From CF-96 sp036269455 (GTDB lineage Bacteria; Chloroflexota; Dormibacteria; Aeolococcales; Aeolococcaceae): a DNA stretch of 64,000 nucleotides. The notes beneath the pieces are model-generated. The model searched no databases. It was not told where the DNA came from and was given only the letters and a program-made list of their open reading frames with translations. Below are positions 34,626-42,319 of this stretch, in pieces. The position numbers were made by a program, and so were the translations under genes. The DNA lies in the NCBI GenBank assembly GCA_036269455.1, contig DATARS010000117.1, forward strand, positions 1-64,000, written 5' to 3'. Position 1 is the first letter of the stretch. Every line of letters begins with the position of its first letter.

Positions 34626-35192
34626 TCAGAGAGCGCCCCAGCGGTCGAGCAGGCGGGCGAAGATCAGCCCCCAGAGGGTGAGCATCACCGCGGCGGCGAC
34701 CAGTCCCACCGCCTCGACCATGGTGGCGAGGACGCTGCCCCGGGCGACGCTGTCGCCGGTGACCGCTGCGACACCGTAGACGGTGGCGCGGGCGCCGTCG
34801 AGGAGCGCGACCACGGCGAGCACGATGATCGCGGTCCGCACCGCCAGGTACTCGCGGCGCAGCGCGGCGCGGATGTCGGCGGCGGTCCAGCGCCCGCCGG
34901 GGGGCCGGCCGGCCGGCGGCTCGGGACGGCCGCGCCAGAGCCGCAGCAGGGCGAGGCCGAAGAACACCGCGGCGAGCCACCCCGGCCAGGCGGTGCGTGG
35001 CGAGCTGCCGTCGCCGAGCAGGGTGGCGACCACGTTGAGGTCGGCCCCGGAGCTCAGCTCGGCGCCGAAGTGGCGCTGCCCGGCGAGGGCGGCGACTCCC
35101 ACCCCGACGGCCGCGGCGACGACCACGCCGAGGAGCACCACCCGCTGCGCGGGATGGAGCCGTCCGACGCCGTACAGGCGGGCCAGCACCAC
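34626..35192 (-). CDS. Hypothetical membrane protein
   Basis: A 188-residue protein with about four hydrophobic helices (residues 18-40, 70-86, 122-140 and 155-180), separated by a Pro/Gly/Arg-rich loop (GRPEPPAGRPPGGR). No conserved motif is recognised. Start GTG 35192 (a second GTG follows). It is convergent with the polyprenyl synthase gene and divergent from the phosphohydrolase at 35295. The intervening 100 bp show nothing I can name beyond the -10 hexamer at 35281. Confidence 0.6.
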   Translation of the reverse strand: MVLARLYGVGRLHPAQRVVLLGVVVAAAVGVGVAALAGQRHFGAELSSGADLNVVATLLGDGSSPRTAWPGWLAAVFFGLALLRLWRGRPEPPAGRPPGGRWTAADIRAALRREYLAVRTAIIVLAVVALLDGARATVYGVAAVTGDSVARGSVLATMVEAVGLVAAAVMLTLWGLIFARLLDRWGAL

Positions 35193-35280
35193 GCCTCAGG
35201 CCGCCGCCCTGCGGGCGCGGCGAAGGAGCCAGAGGGACATGGCCCGCAGACTACCAACCGGCACGAGGATGCGGACCCCG

Positions 35281-35286
35281 TACCAT
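35281..35286 (+). promoter_or_regulatory. -10 element (TACCAT) of the EEP gene
   Basis: TACCAT ends 8 nt before GTG 35295, fixing this GTG over other in-frame possibilities. Confidence 0.4.
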
Positions 35287-35294
35287 GCTGCGCG

Positions 35295-36284
35295 GTGCTG
35301 CGGGTGCTCACGTACAACATCCTGCTCGGCGGCGGTGGGCGCGAGGAGCGCATCGCGTCGGTGCTGGCGCGCTCCGGGGGCGACATCATCGCCCTGCAGG
35401 AGTGCAACGACCCGGAGATGATCCGGGAGATCGGCGACCGTCTCGGCATGGAGACGCTGGTGGGGGAGACCAGCGACGGCACCGACCTCAACCTCGCCAT
35501 CCTCAGCCGGCTGCCGGTGCGCCGCTGGAGCAATCACCGCCACCCCAACGTGATGCTGCGTGGCCACCTCGAGTGCGAGGTCGACACCGGGTCGGCCACG
35601 GTGCCCCGGGTGCGGGTCCACTGCCTCCACCTCGCCGCACGCTTCGGCGAGCGCGCGAACGGCGAGCAGCGGCGCATGGCCGAGATCCAGTCGGTGCTCC
35701 ACGACGTCGGTGAGGAGGAGCCGATGCCCCACGTGCTCGCCGGCGACTTCAACTCGATCGCCCCCGGCGACACCATCGCCGCCAGCGCCTTCCTGGCGCG
35801 GATGGCCGAGCTGCGCCGCGCCGGCGTGGTGGTGCGCGGGCTCGACGGGCTGCTCGGCGCGGTGGAGCGCGGCGCCACCGGGGAGGCGGAGGTGGCGGGG
35901 CGTTACCAGAAGGTGGGGATCGACCCCGACCTCGACGTCGGACTGCCCCGGCTTCCCTGGATCCTCACCCCCTTCACCGAGGTGCTGCCGCGCCTCCCCT
36001 ACACCGACCGTTTCCTCAACACCCACGTCCAGCGCTGGACCGTCGAGCACCTGCTCAGGGCCGGATACACCGACTGCTACCGCGAGCTCCACCCCCTCGG
36101 CGACGAGGGATACACCTGCGCGACCTGGATGCCGGCGGCGCGGATCGACTACGCCTTCGCCGACCCGCAGCTCGCTCCGCGGCTGCGCCACTGCGCGGTG
36201 ATCGGCTCGGCGGGCGTCCCCGACCCCGACGTGGAGTCCGCCTCCGACCATCTCCCGCTCCGCGCCGACTTCGAGCTGGAGTAG
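35295..36284 (+). CDS. Endonuclease/exonuclease/phosphatase family hydrolase
   Basis: A 329-residue EEP (DNase I-like) metallohydrolase. Ligands appear in LTYNILLGG (Asn), IIALQE (metal-binding Glu), LAGDFNS (Asp and Asn) and the C-terminal SDHLPL (Asp-His). No signal peptide. The family includes nucleases, sphingomyelinases and inositol-phosphate phosphatases, so the substrate is open. GTG 35295 fits a leaderless transcript. Confidence 0.88.
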   Translation: MLRVLTYNILLGGGGREERIASVLARSGGDIIALQECNDPEMIREIGDRLGMETLVGETSDGTDLNLAILSRLPVRRWSNHRHPNVMLRGHLECEVDTGSATVPRVRVHCLHLAARFGERANGEQRRMAEIQSVLHDVGEEEPMPHVLAGDFNSIAPGDTIAASAFLARMAELRRAGVVVRGLDGLLGAVERGATGEAEVAGRYQKVGIDPDLDVGLPRLPWILTPFTEVLPRLPYTDRFLNTHVQRWTVEHLLRAGYTDCYRELHPLGDEGYTCATWMPAARIDYAFADPQLAPRLRHCAVIGSAGVPDPDVESASDHLPLRADFELE

Positions 36285-36293
36285 GCGGCAACC

Positions 36294-36314
36294 CCCGTAC
36301 GGGCTCCGTATACT
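36294..36314 (+). promoter_or_regulatory. Promoter region of the MTAP-family gene
   Basis: TATACT (36309-36314) ends 9 nt before ATG 36324. A perfect palindrome, CCCGTACGGG (36294-36303), sits directly upstream where a repressor could act, or may be the hairpin ending the EEP transcript. Confidence 0.4.
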
Positions 36315-36323
36315 CGGCGGCTC

Positions 36324-37193
36324 ATGCCCACCGTCCCCCCCTGCGCCCACGCCATCGTGGGCGGCTCGGGCACCGCTGCCATCGACTTCCCGGAGGCCCT
36401 GGGCGATCCCCGGGTTCGGGTCGTCGGCGACCCCATCGTGGTGGACACCCCCTTCGGCCAGACCCCCCCGGTGAAGCGGATGGCGCTGGTCCGCGAGGAC
36501 GGCGGGGTGCGCGAGGCGCTGGTGGCGAGGATGCACGGCTGGCGCCCGGGCGTCGACCGGCACACCGCCACGCTCGCGCTCTTCTGGCTGCTCCGCGAGG
36601 CCGGGGTGCGCCGGATCATCGCCGAGGCGGGGGCCGGGAGCATCCTCCAGAACTTCCGGCCGCGCGACCTCATCCTGCCCCACGACGTCATCGACCTCAC
36701 CCCGCAGGTGAGCGGCCGGCTCGACCCCTCGCACGCGGTGGTGATGCGCGCCCCCTTCTGCCCCGAGATCCGCGGGGCGATGTGGGAGCAGGCGACCCGC
36801 TGGGCGACCGACAAGGCGACCCGCGCCTTCGACCGCGCCGTCTACGCGACCAGCCAGGGGATGCGCTTCGAGACCGCCGCGGAGATCGCCGCCTACGCGC
36901 GCCTCGGCGCCGACGTCATCGGCCAGGCGATCTCGCCGGAGGTGTACCTGGCGCGTGAGATCGGCGCCTGCTACGCGGCGATCACCATCGTCCTCAACTA
37001 CGCCGAGGGCGTGCGGCCGAAGTGGGATTACGAGCTGCTCCAGGAGATTCTTCAGGACGACGCCCGCACCATGGGCCACCTGCTCGTCGAGGCGCTCAAC
37101 CGCACCCCCGAGGTGCCGGCCTGCGCCTGCCTCTCGTACCGGAAGTCGGTCATGACGAGCGATCCCGCGGGGGCGATGACCGACACCGCCTAA
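36324..37193 (+). CDS. Purine nucleoside phosphorylase/MTAP-family protein
   Basis: A 289-residue member of the nucleoside phosphorylase superfamily, PNP/MTAP subgroup. It opens AHAIVGGSGTAAIDF, close to the phosphate-binding GGSG of MTAP, and has RHTATL and the mid-domain YATSQGMRFETAAEI. These enzymes cleave 5'-methylthioadenosine, methylthioinosine or purine nucleosides. Base preference cannot be read with confidence. The 3' end overlaps the next gene on the minus strand by four bases. Confidence 0.82.
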   Translation: MPTVPPCAHAIVGGSGTAAIDFPEALGDPRVRVVGDPIVVDTPFGQTPPVKRMALVREDGGVREALVARMHGWRPGVDRHTATLALFWLLREAGVRRIIAEAGAGSILQNFRPRDLILPHDVIDLTPQVSGRLDPSHAVVMRAPFCPEIRGAMWEQATRWATDKATRAFDRAVYATSQGMRFETAAEIAAYARLGADVIGQAISPEVYLAREIGACYAAITIVLNYAEGVRPKWDYELLQEILQDDARTMGHLLVEALNRTPEVPACACLSYRKSVMTSDPAGAMTDTA

Positions 37194-37609
37194 ACCGTCG
37201 CCCTGCCGAGCAGGAGAGCGGTGAGCAGGAGCACGCCGGCAACGGCCGCGAGGGGGAGTCCCGCGGCGACGGAGACCGACCACCCCGGCCCGCTGCCCGG
37301 ACGCTCGCCACCGCTGAAGGGGAAGAGCGCCGCGCCGAGCACGAGCAGGCTGCCCGCGAGCGCTGTCAGCCCGTCGCCGAGCCCGCGGCGGTCGGGGAGG
37401 CCGAGCCGCGCCGCCAGCGCGAGGAGCGCGACGCCGGCGCCGAGGGCGGCGAGGAGGCCGGCGCCGTGGAGGACGGAGAGGTGGGTGACCCCGGAGGGAC
37501 CGGCCGCGGGGACGGTCACCGTCTCCCAGGGGAGCAGGCAGGCGACGGGGGCGACAACGGCTGCCACCAGACCGAGGATCGGTCCGAACCGCGCCGCCCC
37601 CCGGCGCAC
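37190..37609 (-). CDS. Small four-helix membrane protein
   Basis: A 139-residue hydrophobic protein with about four helices (residues 10-28, 48-65, 80-95 and 115-135) and the loop FPFSGGERPGSGPG. No motif is recognised. GTG start at 37609, 9 bp after the stop of the upstream membrane protein gene, so the two form a minus-strand pair. Confidence 0.6.
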   Translation of the reverse strand: MRRGAARFGPILGLVAAVVAPVACLLPWETVTVPAAGPSGVTHLSVLHGAGLLAALGAGVALLALAARLGLPDRRGLGDGLTALAGSLLVLGAALFPFSGGERPGSGPGWSVSVAAGLPLAAVAGVLLLTALLLGRATV

Positions 37610-37618
37610 CGCCCGCTG

Positions 37619-38056
37619 CTACCGCGAGGAGCGGCGCAGGCTGTGGGTGCGCGGACCCGTCTGCCGCTCCAGCCGGGCGCCGACCACCATGCCGCCGGTG
37701 GCGAGGAGTGCGACGACCACGCCGATGGTGATCGAGTGGAACGCGCCGCTGCCGTTGACGCCGATGAGCAGCTGCATGATCACTGCGCCGAGCCCGATGC
37801 CGGCGATGGGGAGGAGGTGCCGGTTCTCGAGGGGCAGCTGGGGGATCGAGACCACGCCGATGCGCATGGCGATCACCAGCAGAGTCGCGATGGAGGCGAA
37901 GAACACGGTGTCGCCGAGGAACCCGGCGCCGAAGGCGTTGACCGTCACATTGCCGCTGGCGTCATGGAAGTGGTACCAGGGCAGATACGTGGAGATGAGC
38001 GCCAGGAGCGCGCTGATCCCGCAGATGCGATCGGCCTGTCCGAGCCTGTCGAGCAT
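37619..38056 (-). CDS. Small four-helix membrane protein
   Basis: A 145-residue membrane protein. It opens MLDRLGQADRICGISALLALISTYLPWY, then has helices at about 45-65, 80-98 and 105-125 and a basic tail ending RRSSR. ATG 38056 has GGGGAG 8 nt upstream. The 'LPWY' turn followed by a small extracytoplasmic loop resembles the neighbouring gene at 37609 ('LLPWE'), so the two may be distant paralogues. A good sigma-70 promoter lies upstream. Confidence 0.6.
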   Translation of the reverse strand: MLDRLGQADRICGISALLALISTYLPWYHFHDASGNVTVNAFGAGFLGDTVFFASIATLLVIAMRIGVVSIPQLPLENRHLLPIAGIGLGAVIMQLLIGVNGSGAFHSITIGVVVALLATGGMVVGARLERQTGPRTHSLRRSSR

Positions 38057-38143
38057 GGCTCGTCTCCCCTGTGCGGACCCCTGCTGGGATGAGGCGGATG
38101 GAGGCGGTCCATCACGCGGTCGGTGGGTGGGTCCTGGGCCGGC

Positions 38144-38173
38144 ATCGTACGGGCACAGACGTTCGGCTGTCAA
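38144..38173 (-). promoter_or_regulatory. Sigma-70 promoter of the membrane protein pair
   Basis: On the minus strand, TTGACA (38173-38168) and TACGAT (38149-38144) are separated by 18 bp, a near-consensus promoter. It predicts a leader of about 80 nt to ATG 38056. Confidence 0.65.
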
Positions 38174-38223
38174 ACTGGACTGCGGTTGTGCGCCGGCAAA
38201 GACCGCCCGGAGTGACCGGCGGG

Positions 38224-39240
38224 TCAGTCGGCGGAGGGCTCGGGGGCGGCGCCGCCGGGCGACGGGGTGCCGTTGCCGTTGCCGTTGAGCCCGTCGCGTC
38301 CGCGGCGGCGGCGGCCCCGGCGGCGGCGCGGACGGGCGGCCGCCGCGGCCTCCTCGCCCTCGGCCCCGGCGACGGCGGGGGCGGGGGTGGGCACCCGGGG
38401 CCGGCGGCGGCGGTCGGCGGTGGCGGGCGCGGCGGGGCGCACCGGGGGCTGGCCGTCGGCGAGGAGGTCACCGAGGGTGCGCCAGCCGAAGCGCTCCTTG
38501 CCCCGCTGCACCAGCTCGAGGAAGCAGGCGGCGGTGGCCTCAGCGTCTGCGAGGGCGTGGTGGGGCTGGCGGTGGGTCACCCCGAGCTCGGCGCACAGCC
38601 GTTCGAGGCCGATGGTGTCGCGGAGGTCCCAGAGCTTGCCGGCGAGCCGGGAGGTGTCGATGTTGTCGGCGTCGAAGTCCTCGCCGGAGGTGCGCCCGAT
38701 CAGCCGGGTGTCGAAGGCGTCGGCGCTGTGCTCGATGAGCACCGAGCCGGCGGCGAAGCGCCGGAAGCGGGTGAGCACCGCGTCGGCGGGCGGCGCCCCG
38801 GCGAGGCTGGCTCCGGTGATGCCGTGGAGCCGGCGGGCGTAGGGGTTGATCCGGTCGGTGCAGTGCACCAGGGTCTCGAAGGAGGCGATGTGGCCGGTGA
38901 GCGTGAAGGTGACTCCGCCGAGCTCGACCAGGCGGTGGGGCGACTGGCCGGTGGTCTCGCAGTCGAGCGAGACGAAGCGCAGCTGGTCGAGCGGGGTGTC
39001 GTTGGTGGGCCGGGTGAGGACCAGCCCGTCGTCGGGGTCGTCGAGGGCGGCGAACGGCTCGCCGTTCGCCGGACCCAGCCGGCTGACGAAGCACTCACCC
39101 ACGGGCGCGCTGCCCCGGCGGCGGCCGTAGCGGCGGCGGCGCTGCGACGCGGCGCCTGCGCCGTCCGGGGTGGCCGGGGGAGCGGGGTCCGTCGGCTCGG
39201 AGCCCGCTGTCCTCGGATCCCCTTGCAACATGGCCTTCAT
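38224..39240 (-). CDS. DEDDh exonuclease (DNA polymerase III epsilon-like)
   Basis: A 338-residue protein. A central 3'-5' exonuclease domain carries SLDCETTG (D-x-E), HSADAFDTRLI and HHALADAEAT (the H and final D). The first 80 residues are Pro/Arg-rich. The last 90 residues are Ala/Pro- and strongly Arg-rich (RPRRRRGRRRRGR), likely a nucleic-acid-binding tail. An alternative start is ATG 39231, for which TACGAT at 39244-39239 would be a leaderless -10 element. The gap to the divergent precorrin-2 dehydrogenase holds a 10-bp inverted repeat. Confidence 0.85.
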   Translation of the reverse strand: MKAMLQGDPRTAGSEPTDPAPPATPDGAGAASQRRRRYGRRRGSAPVGECFVSRLGPANGEPFAALDDPDDGLVLTRPTNDTPLDQLRFVSLDCETTGQSPHRLVELGGVTFTLTGHIASFETLVHCTDRINPYARRLHGITGASLAGAPPADAVLTRFRRFAAGSVLIEHSADAFDTRLIGRTSGEDFDADNIDTSRLAGKLWDLRDTIGLERLCAELGVTHRQPHHALADAEATAACFLELVQRGKERFGWRTLGDLLADGQPPVRPAAPATADRRRRPRVPTPAPAVAGAEGEEAAAAARPRRRRGRRRRGRDGLNGNGNGTPSPGGAAPEPSAD

Positions 39241-39260
39241 CGTACCCCACACCCCTTTCG

Positions 39261-39350
39261 TGGCACGACGCTTCGAACGCGCCGCGCCGGCGGAGAGCGC
39301 CGGCGAGCGGGCGGAGGCCGCGTTGCGGGAGACTCTGTGTCGTCGTGCCA
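39261..39350. repeat. Separated 10-bp inverted repeat between divergent genes
   Basis: TGGCACGACG (39261-39270) and CGTCGTGCCA (39341-39350) are perfect inverted copies, 70 bp apart, in the gap between the exonuclease and the tetrapyrrole operon. Possible paired operator half-sites. Confidence 0.4.
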
Positions 39351-39423
39351 GGCGCTCACGGCGGCCCGCGGGCCGCGGTTGGGTACCTCACCCCCATCTA
39401 TACTTGGGCTGTTCACCCCAATA

Positions 39424-40104
39424 ATGGCGATCTCCTCACGGATGCGACCCGCCTACTACCCGGCGATGCTCGACCTCGCCGGGCGCGATGCCCTTCTCGT
39501 GGGCGGCGGCGAGGTCGCGGCGCAGAAGGCGCGGCCGCTGCTCGAGGCGGGCGTCCGCCTGCGCATCGTCGCGCCGACCCTCACCGACGCCCTTCGCGCG
39601 CGCGTCGACGCCGGCGATGCGAGCTGGGAGGAGCGTGAGGTGCGGCCGGGCGACGTCGCCGGAGCCGCGGTGGTCGTCTGCGCGACCGACGTCCGCGCCA
39701 CCAACCGCCGCGTCTTCGAGGAGGCGAGCGCCGCCGGGATCCCCGTCAACGTCGTCGACGACCCCGAGCTCTGCTCCTTCATCGTCCCCTCGGTGGTGCG
39801 CCGGGGACCGCTCCAGGTGGCGATCAGCACCGGCGGCCGCAGCCCCGCCTTCGCCAAGTTCATGCGCCTGCGCCTCGAGGAGGCGATCGGAGAGGAGTAC
39901 GGAGCCCTCGCCGAGCTCGCCGGGCGGATGCGCGACCGGGCCCGCGAGGCGGGGGTCGGCTACGAGGCGCGCGACCGCATCGCCGCCGACGCCCTGCCCC
40001 GGCTGCTCGACCTGCTCCGTGCCGGCCGCGCCGCCGAGGCGCAGGCGCTCGCCGACGAGCTCGCCCAGGGGAGCGCGCGAGTGGAGGAGGCGGGGACGCC
40101 GTGA
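39424..40104 (+). CDS. Precorrin-2 dehydrogenase/sirohydrochlorin ferrochelatase
   Basis: A 226-residue protein matching the N-terminal half of CysG (SirC/Met8 type). It has an NAD-binding Rossmann start, ALLVGGGEVAAQKARPLLEAG, the active-site NVVDDPELCSFIVPS and the second-domain ISTGGRSPAFAK. It oxidises precorrin-2 to sirohydrochlorin and may insert iron for siroheme. It heads the tetrapyrrole operon; its stop overlaps the hemA GTG. TATACT at 39399-39404 is a plausible -10. Start may be ATG 39424 or ATG 39442. Confidence 0.9.
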   Translation: MAISSRMRPAYYPAMLDLAGRDALLVGGGEVAAQKARPLLEAGVRLRIVAPTLTDALRARVDAGDASWEEREVRPGDVAGAAVVVCATDVRATNRRVFEEASAAGIPVNVVDDPELCSFIVPSVVRRGPLQVAISTGGRSPAFAKFMRLRLEEAIGEEYGALAELAGRMRDRAREAGVGYEARDRIAADALPRLLDLLRAGRAAEAQALADELAQGSARVEEAGTP

Positions 40105-41387
40105 TCGAGATCGTCGCGGCCGGGCTCAGCTTCCACACCGCGCCGCTGGCGGTGCGCGAGCGCGCGGCGGTCGCCGACCCGGAGGCCCGCAACCTGCTCC
40201 GCTACCTCGTCGGCCACAGCGGCCTGCTCGAGGCGGCGGTGGTCTCGACCTGCAATCGGACCGAGTTCTACCTGGTCTCGCCGGACCCGGCGCTCACCGA
40301 CGAGGTGGTGCCGCGGCTGGTCCGGTACCTCGACCCGGCGGGCGCCGGCGGGCTCGCCGAGCACCTCGGCGCACGGCGCGGCGCCGAGGCGGTGCAGCAC
40401 ATGTTCCGGGTGGCCGCCGGGCTCGACAGCATGGTCCTCGGCGAGGCCCAGATCCTCGGGCAGTTCAAGGCCGCGCACCGGCTGGCGCGCAGCGCGGGGA
40501 CCCTCGACGCCCGCCTCGACTTCGTGATGCGCCGGGCGGTGAGCGTGGCCAAGCGGGTGCGCACCGAGACCGGGATCGCCCGGAGCACCGGCAGCATCAC
40601 CGAGCTCGCCCTCGACCACGCCCGCGAGGCCCTCGGCGGGCTCGAGGGGCGGGGCATCCTGCTCGTCGGCGCCGGGAAGATGAGCACCGCCGCCGCCCGC
40701 CGGCTCGCCGCCTGCGGCGCCCGGCTCACCATCGCCTCGCGCAGCGGCGCGACCGCAGAGGCGCTGGCCCGCGAGGTCGACGGCGAGGCCGCCGGCAGTG
40801 ACCTCGTCGCCGCGCTGGGGCCGGACATCGACCTGGTGATCTGCTCGACGAGCAGCAGCCGGCCGGTGCTCACCGCCGCCGACGTCGAGCGCGCCCAGGA
40901 CGCCCGCCGCGGCCGCCCGCTCTGCATCGTCGACATCGCCGTCCCCCGCGACGTCGAGCCCGCCGCCGCCACGGTGGCCGGGGTCAGCCTCGTCGACCTC
41001 GACGTCCTCGGCGGGCGGGTGGAGAGCAACCTCGAGCGCCGCCGCGCCGAGCTGCCCGCCGCCGAGCGCATCGTCGCGGTCGAGCTGGCGCGGACCATCG
41101 CCGTGGTCGGTGAGCGCGACGCCGCCGGGCCGACCATCGCCGCGCTCGCCCGCCAGGCCGAGGCGGTGCGGCGCCGCGAGGTCGAGCGCACCGCGGCCCG
41201 GCTCGGCCTGGGCGACGGCGAGGGACGCCGGCAGCTCGACGCGCTGACCCGCAGCCTGGTGCGCAAGCTGCTGCACGCGCCGATCACCCACATCAAGGAC
41301 AACCTCGACGACCCGGGTGTCGCCCTGGCGCTGCGCGAGGCGTTCGCGCTCGACGATCCCGAGCCGGTCGCGCGGGGGAGGTCGTGA
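40101..41387 (+). CDS. hemA: Glutamyl-tRNA reductase
   Basis: A 428-residue enzyme catalysing the first committed step of the C5 tetrapyrrole pathway, NADPH reduction of glutamyl-tRNA to glutamate-1-semialdehyde. The catalytic cysteine is in STCNRTEFY, GEAQILGQ follows, and the NADPH domain begins LLVGAGKMS. A C-terminal dimerisation helix is present. The GTG start overlaps the preceding stop and the stop overlaps hemC, so the operon is strongly coupled. Confidence 0.95.
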   Translation: MIEIVAAGLSFHTAPLAVRERAAVADPEARNLLRYLVGHSGLLEAAVVSTCNRTEFYLVSPDPALTDEVVPRLVRYLDPAGAGGLAEHLGARRGAEAVQHMFRVAAGLDSMVLGEAQILGQFKAAHRLARSAGTLDARLDFVMRRAVSVAKRVRTETGIARSTGSITELALDHAREALGGLEGRGILLVGAGKMSTAAARRLAACGARLTIASRSGATAEALAREVDGEAAGSDLVAALGPDIDLVICSTSSSRPVLTAADVERAQDARRGRPLCIVDIAVPRDVEPAAATVAGVSLVDLDVLGGRVESNLERRRAELPAAERIVAVELARTIAVVGERDAAGPTIAALARQAEAVRRREVERTAARLGLGDGEGRRQLDALTRSLVRKLLHAPITHIKDNLDDPGVALALREAFALDDPEPVARGRS

Positions 41388-42319
41388 CCGCGCTGCATCC
41401 TCCCGGCCCGGCGTCGCCGCCGGTCACGCCGTCGACGCTCCGGCTGGCGACCCGGGGCAGCGCCCTCGCCCGCGTCCAGACCGAGCTCGCCGCCCGCGCC
41501 CTCGCCGGCGCCGGCGCGGGACCCACCGAGATGGTGGTGCTCCGCACCCGCGGCGACGTCGAGGCCGAGACCCCGGCGTCGCGGATGACCGGCGACGGCT
41601 GGTTCACCTCGGAGCTCGAGGCGGCGCTGGTCGAGCGCCGCGCCGACGCCGCGGTGCACAGCGCCAAGGACCTGCCCTCGCAGCTGGGCCAGGGCCTGGT
41701 GCTCGCCGCCCACCTCGAGCGCGCCGACGCCCGCGACGCCCTGGTCACCCGCGACGGCGCCGGCCTCGACTCCCTCCCGGCGGGCGCGCGGGTCGCCACC
41801 AGCAGCCCGCGGCGCGAGGCCTTCCTCCGCGCGCTGCGTCCCGACCTCGAGGTGGTGCCGATCCGTGGCAACGTCGACACCCGGCTGCGCCGCCTCGAGG
41901 AGGGACGGTGCGACGCCCTGGTGCTCGCCTGCGCCGGCCTCGACCGGCTCGGCCTCGGCGGGCGGATCGCCGAGCGGCTCGACCCCCGCCGCTTCGTGCC
42001 CGCACCGGCCCAGGGCGCCGTCGCCCTGGAGGCGCTCGGCGGCACCGACGCCGCCCGCCGCTGCTGGCTCGCAAACCACTTCCCGACCTCGGCGGCGGTG
42101 GTCGCCGAGCGCTCGGTGCTCGTCGCCCTCGGCGGCGGCTGCCGGCTGCCGCTCGGCGCCTGGGCCCGGCTCGAGGAGGTCGACGGCGCCGCCGGCTGGC
42201 TCCGGCTGGTGCTCCTCGCGGCGCTCGCGACTCCGGACGGGGTGCGCACCGTGGAGCTCGACGGCGCTCCCGGCGACGCCGAGGCGGTGGGGGCGCGGGT
42301 CGCGGAACGGCTCCGCTGA
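41384..42319 (+). CDS. hemC: Porphobilinogen deaminase
   Basis: A 311-residue hydroxymethylbilane synthase. Substrate-binding motifs LATRGSALARVQ, VHSAKDLPSQ and SSPRREAFL are present, and the dipyrromethane-carrying cysteine is in LGGGCRLPLGA. It joins four porphobilinogens into hydroxymethylbilane. GTG start at 41384; the stop overlaps the next gene (TGATG). Confidence 0.95.
   Translation: MTALHPPGPASPPVTPSTLRLATRGSALARVQTELAARALAGAGAGPTEMVVLRTRGDVEAETPASRMTGDGWFTSELEAALVERRADAAVHSAKDLPSQLGQGLVLAAHLERADARDALVTRDGAGLDSLPAGARVATSSPRREAFLRALRPDLEVVPIRGNVDTRLRRLEEGRCDALVLACAGLDRLGLGGRIAERLDPRRFVPAPAQGAVALEALGGTDAARRCWLANHFPTSAAVVAERSVLVALGGGCRLPLGAWARLEEVDGAAGWLRLVLLAALATPDGVRTVELDGAPGDAEAVGARVAERLR

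Noticed and set aside
37619..38173. Longer start at 38173 for the membrane protein
   Set aside because: It would place the start codon inside the near-consensus -35 box of the promoter (38168-38173) and adds a proline-rich leader; ATG 38056 has a good ribosome site.
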